A DNA stretch of 64,000 bases from Anaerorudis cellulosivorans (GTDB lineage: Bacteria > Bacteroidota > Bacteroidia > Bacteroidales > Dysgonomonadaceae), in NCBI RefSeq assembly GCF_025943985.1, contig NZ_JAPCWE010000002.1, positions 1 to 64,000 of the forward strand, given 5' to 3'. Of the stretch, positions 1 to 10,500 are shown piece after piece (the first letter of the stretch is position 1; the number at the start of each line of letters is the position of its first letter). Made by a program: the position numbers and the translations under genes. The notes under the pieces were generated by a model. It saw only the letters and a program-made list of their open reading frames with translations, searched no databases and was not told where the DNA came from.

Positions 1-77
1 TTCCTTCACATAGAATCGAATTAAAAGGAGATAGTTTAAGAAAAAAAAGATAACTTTGCCAAATTGATAGTTCAGCC

Positions 78-122
78 AGTGGGTGGGTATCACCGGAATC
101 ACTGGGTGGATATCACCGGAAT
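78..122. repeat. Two tandem 22-bp repeats, IS21-like end; otherwise empty left flank (1-373)
   Basis: Two imperfect copies of actgggtggatatcaccgga with following at lie head to tail at 78-99 and 101-122. Arrays of this kind of tggntatcaccggaat unit are familiar to me from the ends of IS21-family elements in Bacteroidetes, so this may be the end of an element outside the window or a solo end. The family assignment is from memory and not tested. I see no gene in 1-373. The rest is AT-rich, with short tatcccaagtatcccgagtatcctg-like direct repeats near 210-235. Confidence 0.4.
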
Positions 123-373
123 ATCAACTTTACGCATCTTTATTTCCTACAAATTATACAATTTCCACACCTTTCCCACCCCGTATACCGAAATTTCTGC
201 ATCCTAAATATCCCAAGTATCCCGAGTATCCTGATTCGCCATAAATCCTGCAAATCCTACCCAGTTTATTATGCCTGCAAAATCCTTTCACGGTTTATAT
301 TAATAAATTTAAAGGAGCAATTATATAGGCCTGTCACCAAATGATCATTCTCAATCACATGTCGTAAAGCAGA

Positions 374-1528
374 TTAAGGAGTATCTTTTTTAAGCTTGGG
401 AGACAAAAAAACAAGGTAAGACACACAGACAGTAAGAATAATAACTGCTCCGGTTTGACTGTTCAAAACATCCGATGCCACGCCCATGAGTAGAGGAAAA
501 ACCGCTCCACCTGCCAACCCCATTATCATCAAACCGGATATTTCGTTATTCCTCTCCGGCAAGTGTAGTAATGCCTGCGAAAACATGATGGAAAATATAT
601 TCGAATTCCCGTAACCTATCAGGGCTACAAAAAGGAAAATAGCAGCGGAAGAATAACCAAAATAAAGGCCAATTACCGCTATAACTATAAGAGCAACACT
701 GATATGGAAAAATTTTCTTGCGGAATAGTGCGCGAGGATAAAAGACCCACTCAACGCCCCGATTGTACGCAACAAAAAATAAATGCTGGTTGCATAACCT
801 GCTTGAGACAACGGCATGTTAACCCTTTCAATAAGCAATTTCGGGGCAGTCGTATTTATTCCCACATCAATTCCCACATGTACCATTATTCCCAGAAACA
901 ACATCAGGATGTACGGATCTTTCAATAGAGCAAAACAGTCTCCAAATGTTGACCGGTGCTCTACCGGTTTTTCGGCAATTTTTGTAAAAGACAACGTCAG
1001 GGCAGCAACAATAGCAATAATTGAAAAAATAGGATACAATATTTTCCAGTCACCAAAACGAATAGCTGCCCATCCGGCAATAATCGGAGCTAAAAAGGAT
1101 GCAATTGCCTTTACAAATTGGCCGAAGGTAAGGGTACTTGCCAATTTATTTCCGCTAACTATATTTGATACCAAAGGATTCAGGGAAACCTGCATGAGCG
1201 TGTTGCCAATTCCCAATAATGAAAAAGCGATGAGCATGACGAAAAAACTGTAACTTACTAATGGAACCATTAACGCAACAATCGTTACGATAAGACTGAG
1301 GATAACCGTTTTGCGACGTCCTATCTTGTTCATCAGTATCCCTGTTGGAACAGAAAATACGAGAAACCACAAAAACACCATAAATGGCATTAAGTTTGCC
1401 AACGTGTCGTTTAATCCAAAATCATTCTTAACATAATTCGTGGCGATTCCTACAAGATCTACAAAACCCATTGAAAAAAAAGCCAGCATCACCGGGATAA
1501 GTTGAGAAAGCGAATGTTTATTTTTCAT
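374..1528 (-). CDS. MFS sugar permease of the fructan locus
   Basis: This 384-residue protein is hydrophobic throughout, with about 12 predicted membrane segments, and belongs to the major facilitator superfamily. The conserved loop after the second segment is visible as GILMNKIGRRKTV (about residues 63-75). It lies 25 bp downstream of the fructokinase gene and is the last gene of the fructan PUL. By analogy with the B. thetaiotaomicron fructan locus its role is to import fructose released in the periplasm across the inner membrane for phosphorylation by the kinase. The substrate is inferred from context only. The start at 1528 (MKNKHSLSQ) gives a short cytoplasmic N-terminus before the first segment, as expected. 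Confidence 0.85.
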   Translation of the reverse strand: MKNKHSLSQLIPVMLAFFSMGFVDLVGIATNYVKNDFGLNDTLANLMPFMVFLWFLVFSVPTGILMNKIGRRKTVILSLIVTIVALMVPLVSYSFFVMLIAFSLLGIGNTLMQVSLNPLVSNIVSGNKLASTLTFGQFVKAIASFLAPIIAGWAAIRFGDWKILYPIFSIIAIVAALTLSFTKIAEKPVEHRSTFGDCFALLKDPYILMLFLGIMVHVGIDVGINTTAPKLLIERVNMPLSQAGYATSIYFLLRTIGALSGSFILAHYSARKFFHISVALIVIAVIGLYFGYSSAAIFLFVALIGYGNSNIFSIMFSQALLHLPERNNEISGLMIMGLAGGAVFPLLMGVASDVLNSQTGAVIILTVCVSYLVFLSPKLKKDTP

Positions 1529-1553
1529 TTTTATGATTCATTAAAAGTTTATT

Positions 1554-2420
1554 TTATCGTGTAACCCATGCACCGGGTCGGGTGCAAACGAAAGCCGATC
1601 TGTCCGCCGCTAGTTGGTGCGCTTCATGCATGGATTTTCCGTGAAGAATGGCAGTAATGAAAACACCGGTGAAAGCATCGCCTGCTCCAACCGTATCCAC
1701 GACTTCCACTTTCGGGGTTTTTATAAAGGAGGAATCTTCCGGAGCCAAAATAAGGCTATACTCGTCTCCCGCGGTCAATATCAGGAATTTCAAATTGAAT
1801 TGTTCCACGAACCAACGGCAAGCATTTTCATCCGACAAATGATCAAGAGAAAAAAGCCGTTTCAACAGTTTCAGCTCTTCTTCGTTCATTTTCAAAACAT
1901 TGCTTTTTTCGAGTGAAGAAGCTATTATTTCTTCGGAATAATAATGTTGACGTATATTGATATCGAAAATCCGAAATGCATGAGGCGGCGTAAGCGAAAG
2001 AAATGTTTGAATGGTATTTCGCGATTCTTCAGAACGTTGGGCAAGCGTTCCGAAACACACGGCATCGGCTTTGCCGGCAATTTCTTTCATCGGTTCCGTT
2101 AATGGTATATGATCCCATGCCACATTTTCGATAATGGTATAAGACGGAATACCATCCTTAAGCTCCACCAGAACTCTGCCGGTTGGGTAATCAACACGTT
2201 CTGCAATGGCATTTATGCCTGCCTGACCGACTTCTTTCAGAATTTCGTCGCCCAACGGATCATTCCCGACGGCCGTAATGGCATAGCTTTCGGCGCCAAC
2301 TTGGGAAGCATGATATACAAAATTGATGGGAGCTCCTCCCGCTTTTTTGCCGGAAGGCAAGATATCCCAAAGCAGTTCGCCAATACCGATAATAACAGGT
2401 TTTTTATTCATATTATTCAT
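1554..2420 (-). CDS. PfkB-family fructokinase
   Basis: This 288-residue protein is a ribokinase/PfkB-family sugar kinase of normal length. The N-terminal GELLWDILP and KAGGAPINF motifs bind sugar. The C-terminal DTVGAGDAFTG (about 242-252) carries the anion hole and the catalytic Asp near residue 248. The expected reaction is ATP-dependent phosphorylation of fructose in the cytoplasm, feeding glycolysis. Its start abuts the stop codon of the upstream GH32 gene with no gap, and the permease follows after 25 bp, so all three are surely co-transcribed. A second Met at residue 4 is an alternative start. A closely related sugar cannot be excluded, but two GH32 neighbours make fructose the best call. 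Confidence 0.9.
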   Translation of the reverse strand: MNNMNKKPVIIGIGELLWDILPSGKKAGGAPINFVYHASQVGAESYAITAVGNDPLGDEILKEVGQAGINAIAERVDYPTGRVLVELKDGIPSYTIIENVAWDHIPLTEPMKEIAGKADAVCFGTLAQRSEESRNTIQTFLSLTPPHAFRIFDINIRQHYYSEEIIASSLEKSNVLKMNEEELKLLKRLFSLDHLSDENACRWFVEQFNLKFLILTAGDEYSLILAPEDSSFIKTPKVEVVDTVGAGDAFTGVFITAILHGKSMHEAHQLAADRSAFVCTRPGAWVTR

Positions 2421-3995
2421 TTATTTATTCCAAATCGAATTTAATTCATTGACGGTACCCCCAATCATTTCTATACGTCCGTTTTCGGCAAACAATTCGA
2501 TCTCGTCAAAAATATCCGAAGGAAACACCAAATCGGTAATAACTGCTTTGCCATCAGCCGCAAACAGCTCTACCGAGGAAACATCGATAATCATGCGCCA
2601 GGTTATCTCGGGCTCACGAACAATATACGGAGCAAAATGCAGGGAAGGAAATGAAGAAGAAAAATTTTCGCCTGTCGCACGGGTTCTGTCTGCATAAAAA
2701 CACCTGTCGATGTTGTCATATCCAACAGTGTAATATTCCCCTTTGGAATTTTTTAGGGTGATGCCGTATTTATTCGGAAAACCCATTTTTGTCTTATTTG
2801 CCAAATTAAAAGTTAACGTGATTTCCATTGGAGCTTTTGCAAAAGGAATCTTGTCCGAAATAGATTGTGTGCCCGAAATCATCATTTTTTTTAAATTCAC
2901 TTTCTTCCCATATAATTTTTCAATTTCCTGTACAGGATCAGATGTCAGCAAATATCGGTTCCCCTCTTTTTCAAGGCCCAATTCGCGCGGAAAAGTCGCC
3001 GCACCTCTCCACCCTTCAGTGGGAACTTCATTGGCATACTGCCAATTATTCATCCATCCGATCAAAATTCTCCTATCGTCGGAAGCATTGTTCCATGTCA
3101 CGCCGGCATAATTGTCTTTTCCATAGTCCATCCATAATGTCACCTCCTGATCGGTTTCGAAACATCGCCCGTCGAATTCGCCTACGAAATATTGCGTGCC
3201 GGAACCTCCTGCAGGAGCACCCGGATTAACGTTCACGATCAATACCCATTTCGTTTCATCCGTATTCCTTACCTTTAAAAGAAAAAGATCGGGACATTCC
3301 CACACACCTTCATGAGAGCCTTTCCCTTCTCCGAATTCGCCGCTGTAAGTCCAATCGATGCAGTTCGGTGAAGTATAAAATTGAATGACTTGGCCGGCAG
3401 CGATACTCATAACCCATTTTTGGGTTTCTTCATGCCATATCACTTTCGGATCGCGAAAATCGGGGATTCCCGGATTTTTTATCACCGGATTATGCACGTA
3501 TTTTGTCCATGAACGACCATTATCCGTGCTGTAAGCAATGGCTTGCGATTGGGTTTCGTTTCTGCGTCCTTCTTCGGCGGCAACAGGATCGTGATACGTA
3601 AAAAAAGCGATGAGCGGAGGATTGTACTCACTCCCAAAACCTGATGTATTCCTTAAGTCAACCACGGCACTCCCCGAAAAAATGTATCCCAAACTGTCGG
3701 GATAAAGAGCTATAGGCAAATGTTCCCAATGCACAAGATCCCTGCTTACGGCATGTCCCCAATGCATAGGACCCCAAAAAGGTTTCTCGGGATAATGTTG
3801 ATAAAAAAGATGATATTCCCCATTGTGATAAACCAATCCGTTTGGATCGTTCATCCAATTTTTCGCAGGTGAAAAATGTACCTGCGGACGGTGTTTCTCT
3901 TGAAAAGGCATATCCCCCTCTTCTTTTGGCCGACTGTTTTTGCATCCTGAAAATAGGAATGCGATGAAAATCAGAAAAAAATAATATACTTTCAT
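2421..3995 (-). CDS. GH32 fructan hydrolase (levanase/inulinase-type lipoprotein)
   Basis: This 524-residue glycoside hydrolase family 32 protein hydrolyses beta-fructosyl linkages (levan, inulin or sucrose). The three catalytic motifs are complete: WMNDPNG with nucleophile D50, FRDPK with transition-state Asp D182, and WECPD with acid/base E233. A C-terminal beta-sandwich follows from about residue 370. The N-terminus has a lipobox FLFSGC with Cys18, so it should be membrane-anchored, either in the periplasm or on the cell surface. It sits between the second GH32 gene and the fructokinase. Whether it is endo- or exo-acting, and beta-2,1 or beta-2,6 specific, cannot be read from the sequence. 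Confidence 0.92.
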   Translation of the reverse strand: MKVYYFFLIFIAFLFSGCKNSRPKEEGDMPFQEKHRPQVHFSPAKNWMNDPNGLVYHNGEYHLFYQHYPEKPFWGPMHWGHAVSRDLVHWEHLPIALYPDSLGYIFSGSAVVDLRNTSGFGSEYNPPLIAFFTYHDPVAAEEGRRNETQSQAIAYSTDNGRSWTKYVHNPVIKNPGIPDFRDPKVIWHEETQKWVMSIAAGQVIQFYTSPNCIDWTYSGEFGEGKGSHEGVWECPDLFLLKVRNTDETKWVLIVNVNPGAPAGGSGTQYFVGEFDGRCFETDQEVTLWMDYGKDNYAGVTWNNASDDRRILIGWMNNWQYANEVPTEGWRGAATFPRELGLEKEGNRYLLTSDPVQEIEKLYGKKVNLKKMMISGTQSISDKIPFAKAPMEITLTFNLANKTKMGFPNKYGITLKNSKGEYYTVGYDNIDRCFYADRTRATGENFSSSFPSLHFAPYIVREPEITWRMIIDVSSVELFAADGKAVITDLVFPSDIFDEIELFAENGRIEMIGGTVNELNSIWNK

Positions 3996-4051
3996 ATTCT
4001 TAATGCTTATTACCGATTTAATTTTTCAAAACAATATGTCTGTCAATTTTA

Positions 4052-5644
4052 TTATTCCCAAATAGATTTCATTTCATATGCTTCCAGGGAATGAATCTTA
4101 ATGTCTCCTTCCAGTTGAAGTCCGTCATTTTTTGTTGATTTATTTAATGCTTCCGATATGAAAAGTTTTCCCTTGTCGATATAACATTCAATCGATGTTT
4201 TGTCAATAAGCAGCTCGATGTTGAAGCGAAAAATTCCGGGATAAATGCAAGTATACGGAGCTCCATTAAAGCGATTAAAATTTCCATCGTAGTGTATGAC
4301 GGGATTCCCTTTAAAGAGAATTTTCAGATCCAAACCGTGCTCTATTTCCACATCCATTATTACATGAAGCAGCTCATTATCAATTCCTTTTAATTTTTTA
4401 TTGGCTTCTTCACAAGTAAGATCTTTCCACGTATACCTTTTATCGTGTAGTTTCGCTATTTCACTTATGGGTTCACAAAACAATCTTATACCTTCCCTGG
4501 TGGTTCTGAGTGTCAATTCGGTTGGAAATAACATCATCTGATTAAATGGCATCCCGGGTTGTTCAATACGTCCCCAACTCATTTGAATTCTTCTTTCATC
4601 AGGAAGGTTGTTAAATGTTTGAGCTGCGTATTGGCTACCCCATGAATAAAAATATTTGCCTTGTTCGGGAGTGAAAACTTCACCATCAAAATCACCCGTC
4701 ATATAAGTTCCCGATGCCCCATACATTACCCATTTTTTATTGTTTTCGTTTCCATCAACAGGCAATTCAAACAGTTCGGGACATTCAAAAAAACCCTTTA
4801 TTTTGCTTTTATATTCCCATTTTTTTAAATCTTTCGAGTTGTATATGGCAAAATAATTATCTTCATACAATACCATTACCCAAACGCCGGATGATTTATG
4901 CCAAAATACTTTTGGGTCCCTGTCAGGGCCGAGAATGGGATTGCCGGCATATTTACTGAAAGTCCGTCCTTTGTCAGTACTATAAGCAAGATTTTGCGTC
5001 ATATTTTTCCCTGCTGCCGTATAAAATGCAACCATGGTGTTCTTTCCCCATCCTCCCGTATTTTTCTCATCGATAACAGCAGAACCTGAAAACATTGTTC
5101 CCATCTTATCAGGATAAAGAGCAGGATTCAACTCTTCCCAGTGTAAAAGGTCTTTGCTTACGGCATGTCCCCAGTGCATATTACCCCATTGGGTTTCGTA
5201 AGGGTTGTGTTGGTAAAACAAATGATACTCCCCATCAAGATAGAGCAAGCCGTTAGGATCATTGTTCCATCCTCTTCGGGTTGTAAAGTGAAACTGAGGA
5301 CGATTTGTTTCCCTGTATAGACTGTCTTCCCCCTCAATTTTATTGGATTGATAAATCTGATCAATACCTTTGACTTGATCACTGAATGTCAATTTCAATT
5401 TCTCACCTGTCCATTTGGATAAATCCGCAAAAACCCAGTAGTCAATCTTATCATCTGCTATACGGATTTCTCCGTACGTCAATGTATCTTCCCCTAATAC
5501 GAATTGAACTCTCTGTCTTTCTTGCTTCATCTCGATGGGAATATTGAGGTACTTGTTTTCAATGAGAAATTCTTTTTCAATTCGTTGACCAAGTACTTTC
5601 GATGAAAATAATATAGTTAAAACGATAGCAAAACGGTATTTCAT
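4052..5644 (-). CDS. GH32 fructan hydrolase with N-terminal DUF4980-like domain
   Basis: This is a second GH32 enzyme of 530 residues. The start is placed at 5644 (MKYRFAIVLT) because it begins a clean signal peptide ending near LGQ (residue 20). The longer reading frame to 5755 adds 37 residues with no secretory character. Residues about 25-110 form an extra N-terminal beta-rich domain resembling DUF4980, seen in front of some Bacteroidetes GH32 enzymes. Catalytic motifs are WNNDPNG (D129; the usual Met is Asn), DRDPK (D243) and FECPE (E287). There is no lipobox, so it is probably a soluble periplasmic exo-acting enzyme, by inference. It is followed 56 bp later by the other GH32 gene. Confidence 0.9.
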   Translation of the reverse strand: MKYRFAIVLTILFSSKVLGQRIEKEFLIENKYLNIPIEMKQERQRVQFVLGEDTLTYGEIRIADDKIDYWVFADLSKWTGEKLKLTFSDQVKGIDQIYQSNKIEGEDSLYRETNRPQFHFTTRRGWNNDPNGLLYLDGEYHLFYQHNPYETQWGNMHWGHAVSKDLLHWEELNPALYPDKMGTMFSGSAVIDEKNTGGWGKNTMVAFYTAAGKNMTQNLAYSTDKGRTFSKYAGNPILGPDRDPKVFWHKSSGVWVMVLYEDNYFAIYNSKDLKKWEYKSKIKGFFECPELFELPVDGNENNKKWVMYGASGTYMTGDFDGEVFTPEQGKYFYSWGSQYAAQTFNNLPDERRIQMSWGRIEQPGMPFNQMMLFPTELTLRTTREGIRLFCEPISEIAKLHDKRYTWKDLTCEEANKKLKGIDNELLHVIMDVEIEHGLDLKILFKGNPVIHYDGNFNRFNGAPYTCIYPGIFRFNIELLIDKTSIECYIDKGKLFISEALNKSTKNDGLQLEGDIKIHSLEAYEMKSIWE

Positions 5645-5801
5645 GAGTGTCTTCGTAATTAAATAATTAAAGATATGCACAATTCCCTGTTTATTTTGTA
5701 TGGCCGGCAACATTCGAGCCTTCGAACTAAAGTTAAATGCTGCCGGCATACACAAATTTCGATTAAAGATACTTGAAAATTTCCAAGTTCGATACTGAAA
5801 A

Positions 5802-7532
5802 TCAATATCCCGGATTTTGTTTATAGATCCCTTTTACGTAGCTGATTTGTTGTTGTGGAATCGGAAAGTATTCGTCTCGTCCTTTCGTGAATTTTGCATC
5901 CTTCAAATAGGTATAGCGTGTTTTTTCGACTTCAAAATATTCGTTCATGAATTCTTCGGCAAGTCCCCATCTTACCAAGTCGAAAAACCATTTGCCTTCC
6001 GTGGAAAATTCTAAATGACGCTCCCATTGTAAAGCTTTGAATGCGAAATCTTTATTCCACGCAGGACAATTTATTCCCGGTTTGTAAGGTTCTACACTGA
6101 AATTACCGGTAGGAGAGCCATCTGAAAATTTCAATCTTCCCGTACTGTTAGCGGCTCGTTCACGTATTTTATTGATTAGAGTCAATGCCTCATCCAAACC
6201 TGTTCCAAGTTGGATCAATGCTTCAGCCCTCCATAACATCACTTCATCCAATCGCAGCACATCCCAATTTAAGGCGGCACCCATAAAAGGATTAGTTTTC
6301 CTGAAACATGGACAATCCGGCAAAACGATTAATTTTTGGCTCATCGTATATCCGTAAACTTCCGGCTGACGTACCCAGCTTTTTTCCATTATGAAATCGG
6401 GATCATATTTCCAAGGTAAGCCGGGAACACACGCGGTATGCAATAAACGTGGGTCACTTGGAGTTGCAACAATTGCATCCTTATTGTCGAGCCTGATTCC
6501 GGAATTGAAGTTATCAAAATCGGGTACACCGTTAACCGTTTTGTAACGATTCATCATATTGGTCGAGGGTTGCAAAAAACCGCAACAACCATATTCCGGA
6601 TTCATTGGGCAAACAAGCCATGAATTGAGACGCCCTGTGGGTGAACCATCATTATTGGCCGAATATTGTATTGCCCAAACGGATTCCTGCCCATTTTCAT
6701 ATTCACAAAGGAAGTTTTGTGCGAAATCGGGGAATAAACTTTTGCCCGAATAATCGATAATGTCTTTACATAAATTCGCCACCTCTGTAAGTTTTTCCTT
6801 ATTGATGTTTATTACATTGTGATTCTCATCCTGTTCATAAGCCGAAAAAAGTAAAGCTTTGGCTAGATAAGCTTCTGCAGCATATTTGGTAGGACGTCCC
6901 ACTTCCTCTTGTTTTTCAGGAAGATTTTCAACACCATATCTGAAATCGTCTATGAGTTTTTGCCACAGTTCTTCATTGCTCAATTCATCATTGCTTATTT
7001 TGTCATATTCTTCTTCAGGAGTATTTTCATCGATATAAGGAAAATAATTGAAGCACAATTTCATATACATATAGATATGTCCGCGCAAAAAACGTAATTC
7101 GGCAATCCGTTGTTTTTTCAGGGGAAATTCTTCTTCACTTAAATTCTGTACCCTTCTTAATGCATCGTGAACTCTTCCAACCGCCACATAATGAACCCAC
7201 CACAGATTATCAAGCTCGCCGGTTGTTGTGGGTTCCATATAGGTAAATGTTTCCCATAAATTTTGTTCTGCAAGATCATTTGTTCCTGCTCCTCCCTTGT
7301 AAGCTTCTCCTCCTCTGCACGAACCTTCGGCATAAGGCATTCCCATTTGTTTATTGAAATTATTTTGTCCGCAGAACGAATATGCGGCGATTATCATTTG
7401 CTCGACTTTGTCAGGAGCATTTAACTCGTCCGATGCTACTATTCCTTGAGGATTTTGGTCGAGCATGGATTCACAAGAAAAGAAGAAAATTAAAGCAAGA
7501 CCAAGAGTGAGTTTTATTATTTTTATTTTCAT
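5802..7532 (-). CDS. SusD/RagB-family glycan-binding lipoprotein
   Basis: This 576-residue outer-membrane lipoprotein belongs to the SusD/RagB family. It forms the surface lid on the SusC transporter and captures oligosaccharides. The lipobox ends at Cys20 (FFFSC). The N-terminal SusD-like region with TPR-type helices is evident (LRFLRGHIYMYMKLCFNYFP), and the C-terminal RagB/SusD region holds the typical LDEVMLWRAEALIQLG and LQWERHLEFSTEGKWFFDLVRWG stretches. It lies 21 bp after susC. By context it should bind fructo-oligosaccharides or levan; specificity cannot be read directly. Confidence 0.93.
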   Translation of the reverse strand: MKIKIIKLTLGLALIFFFSCESMLDQNPQGIVASDELNAPDKVEQMIIAAYSFCGQNNFNKQMGMPYAEGSCRGGEAYKGGAGTNDLAEQNLWETFTYMEPTTTGELDNLWWVHYVAVGRVHDALRRVQNLSEEEFPLKKQRIAELRFLRGHIYMYMKLCFNYFPYIDENTPEEEYDKISNDELSNEELWQKLIDDFRYGVENLPEKQEEVGRPTKYAAEAYLAKALLFSAYEQDENHNVININKEKLTEVANLCKDIIDYSGKSLFPDFAQNFLCEYENGQESVWAIQYSANNDGSPTGRLNSWLVCPMNPEYGCCGFLQPSTNMMNRYKTVNGVPDFDNFNSGIRLDNKDAIVATPSDPRLLHTACVPGLPWKYDPDFIMEKSWVRQPEVYGYTMSQKLIVLPDCPCFRKTNPFMGAALNWDVLRLDEVMLWRAEALIQLGTGLDEALTLINKIRERAANSTGRLKFSDGSPTGNFSVEPYKPGINCPAWNKDFAFKALQWERHLEFSTEGKWFFDLVRWGLAEEFMNEYFEVEKTRYTYLKDAKFTKGRDEYFPIPQQQISYVKGIYKQNPGY

Positions 7533-7553
7533 ATTTATTCTTTTTTTTAATTA

Positions 7554-10500
7554 TCAGAAAGTTATGTTTAAGCCCATTGTCATTGAAAAGGGTAAGGGAT
7601 AGGTGTTCCCGGGTGTTTCGGGATCAAGACCGGTATAAGCATCATCACCCCGGGTTTTCTTTATCGTTAAAACATTATCCGCTCTCAGAAATATTCTGCT
7701 GTGTTGAATTTTTAACAAATTTGTCAGATTACCGGGCAGTGTATATCCTAATTCCATATTTTTAATTTTCATGAAAGATCCACTTTCCACAAAGTAGGTT
7801 GAAAAACGGCCCTCGTCATTATAGTTGTTAACGGAAAGAGCGGGTATTGTAGATTTGTTGTTTTTCGGGGTCCAGGCATTCAAAAGCCTTGTTCCATAAT
7901 TTTCGCCAACCGTGCCCAAGAAATAAAAATCGGTCCAACTTTTCCATCCGGAAACGTTTAGGTCTTTACCTAAAATACCGTTGAGAAATAAGCTGAAGTC
8001 AAAATTATTCCATTCAAGACCCATTGTTACGCCGAATTCGAAATCGGGATTTTCATCGCCTATCCATGTGCGATCTTTGCTGTCTATTGTCTTGTCCCCA
8101 TTTAAATCTTTATAACGGATTCGGCCTGGTGCTGCTCCAATTTGTGTAGCATGTTGATCAACTTCTTCCTGCGATTGAAAAAGACCATCGGCGACATACC
8201 CATATAATGAGTATCTTGAACGACCCAGTATATTATCTTCCATGCCATTTCCGGGAAAGTTGTTTATTACTTGTTCGGGAACTTTTACAATCGTATTTTG
8301 GTTATGCGACAGGATCCCGCCTATATTGAAATGTACATCTTTAATCTTTTGATTATAATCGAGATTGATTTCAAAACCTTTATTGTCGACATCTGCTCCG
8401 TTTAACCACATCCCTGCACCTTCGCCTAATGTTGCAACATAACCGGGTTTCATTAAAATATCTCGCGTATATTTTAAATAATAATCAAATGAACCGGTAA
8501 GTCTTGAATCAAGAATTACAAAATCTAATCCGAAATTGTGTTGCGAAGTACTTTCCCATTTCAAATTCGGATTCCCCCTTTGAATACGTCTGAAACCAGC
8601 CGGTAAAGTTCCTGCTTGACCGGTGATGTCGTAAGCCGTTCCCCAGTTCCAGTCCCAAACATTATTGCTGTCATAGAGATATTCGTACATCTGAAAATGT
8701 GCATAATTATCAATTTGAGAGTTGCCGTTTTGTCCCCAACCATATCGAAGTTTAAGCTGTGAAAAACCTGATAAAAATTTTTCCAAGAACTTTTCGCTGC
8801 TTAAAACCCATCCTACAGAGAAAGCCGGAAAGGTTGCCCATCGTTTATTTTCGCCGAATACGGATGAAGCATCGCGGCGTAAAGTAAAAGAGGCCAAGTA
8901 TCGGTTGTCGTAATTGTAATTCATTTTTCCGAACCATGAAATCATCCTGTTCATGGCAGCACCTCCACCGTTGTCTTTTTCTTGTTCACCTGCATTCAGA
9001 TACATATAGTCGGTTGTTTCTAATGCAAAGATTCTTCTGCTTGCCCAGATATCATTATAATCATTTGAAATGGTTTCTTGACCTCCCATTATATCAAAAT
9101 TGTTTTTCCCTATGTTAAATACATATTGCAGAACGTTGCTGTTATTCCAACTAAAAGTATAATTTGCCCAATTTGTAACCTTATTTTTATCCTCGCTTAA
9201 AAATCCCGATTTATACCTTAAATCCATGTTTCTTCGCCAATAGCCTACCAAATCCAATCCGAAATTGGAATTAAATGTAAGGCCTTTCATCAATTTGATA
9301 TTTAAGAAAGCATTACCAAACAATCGTAAATGATCGTCATGATTTTGGCGATTATCTTCGATCAAACGAACCGGATTCTGACGGTCACTCATGCCTCCTA
9401 TGGGTCCTCCCCATCCCCCATCTTCTGTATGTACAGGAACTATGGACATGATTGATCTACATGCGCCCAATATACCGTCTCCGATATTCGGCATGCTTCT
9501 CCACTGAGATACTGTAAAGTTTTCTCCGATTTTAACTCGATTGTCCAACCAAGAATAGTCCGAATTAATCCGTGCATTTATCCGTCTGAATAAATCCTCC
9601 TTGACCGTTCCTTTATTATCATAATAATCAAGAGCAAAAAGAGCATTTCCTCTATCAGATCCTGAAGAAAGTGTAACGTTATATTGCTGAATATAACCTG
9701 TTCTCAATACTTCTTTTTGCCAATCCGTATCGGCTGATCTCATCGTTTTCGTTTCCGGATCAAGCCATTCGCGCCAGCTGACGTCATCCAAAACAAAGTA
9801 CCCCTCTTCATCTTTATGATATTTGTATTGATATAATTGAGCAATCCCGACTTCGTTAGGATCTGCATTCGGATTATCGTTAACAATTGCCCAGAATTGT
9901 GCGATGCCGCGTTGTTTTGTATTCATCAGGTCATAGGGCTTTGCGCTGCTGACTAACGTATGGGAAGTATTGAAATCTACCGTCAATTTCCCTCTTTTAC
10001 CTTTCCGAGTGGTAATGATAATAACACCGTTTGCAGCCCGCGCGCCATATATCGAAGCGGATGAAGCATCTTTTAATACTTGAATCGATTCGATATCCAT
10101 AGAAGCCAATTCGGACATAGACCGCGTTGTAGGTGTACCATCAATAATGTATAATGGATCATTATTGTTTAGGGTTCCCTCTCCGCGTATCCTAACTGTA
10201 CTCCAGGGATCAGGAGAACCCGAGAGATTAATTCGCATACCCGGAACTTTTCCTTGAAGCGCCCTCATCGAATTTCCTGTTGGACTCGACTTTAATTGAT
10301 CAACTTTGACTACTGCAACTGCACCCGTCAAATCGGCTTTCCTTTGTGTTGTATAACCTGTAACAACAACTTCAGATAACGCCAGCGAACTTTCTTTCAT
10401 TATGATTATTTCAGGAATACTATTTGCCTTAAATTCAAGATTATCATAGCCTACATAACTAATTTGAACTGTGCTTCCGGGATTTACATTTAATGTAAAA

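Noticed and set aside
816-1253. Plus-strand frame of 145 codons opposite the MFS gene
   Set aside because: It is antisense to a clear membrane transporter gene and has no similarity or start context.
4052-5755. Longer start for the second GH32 gene at 5755
   Set aside because: The 37 extra residues do not resemble a signal peptide and would hide the clean one beginning at 5644.
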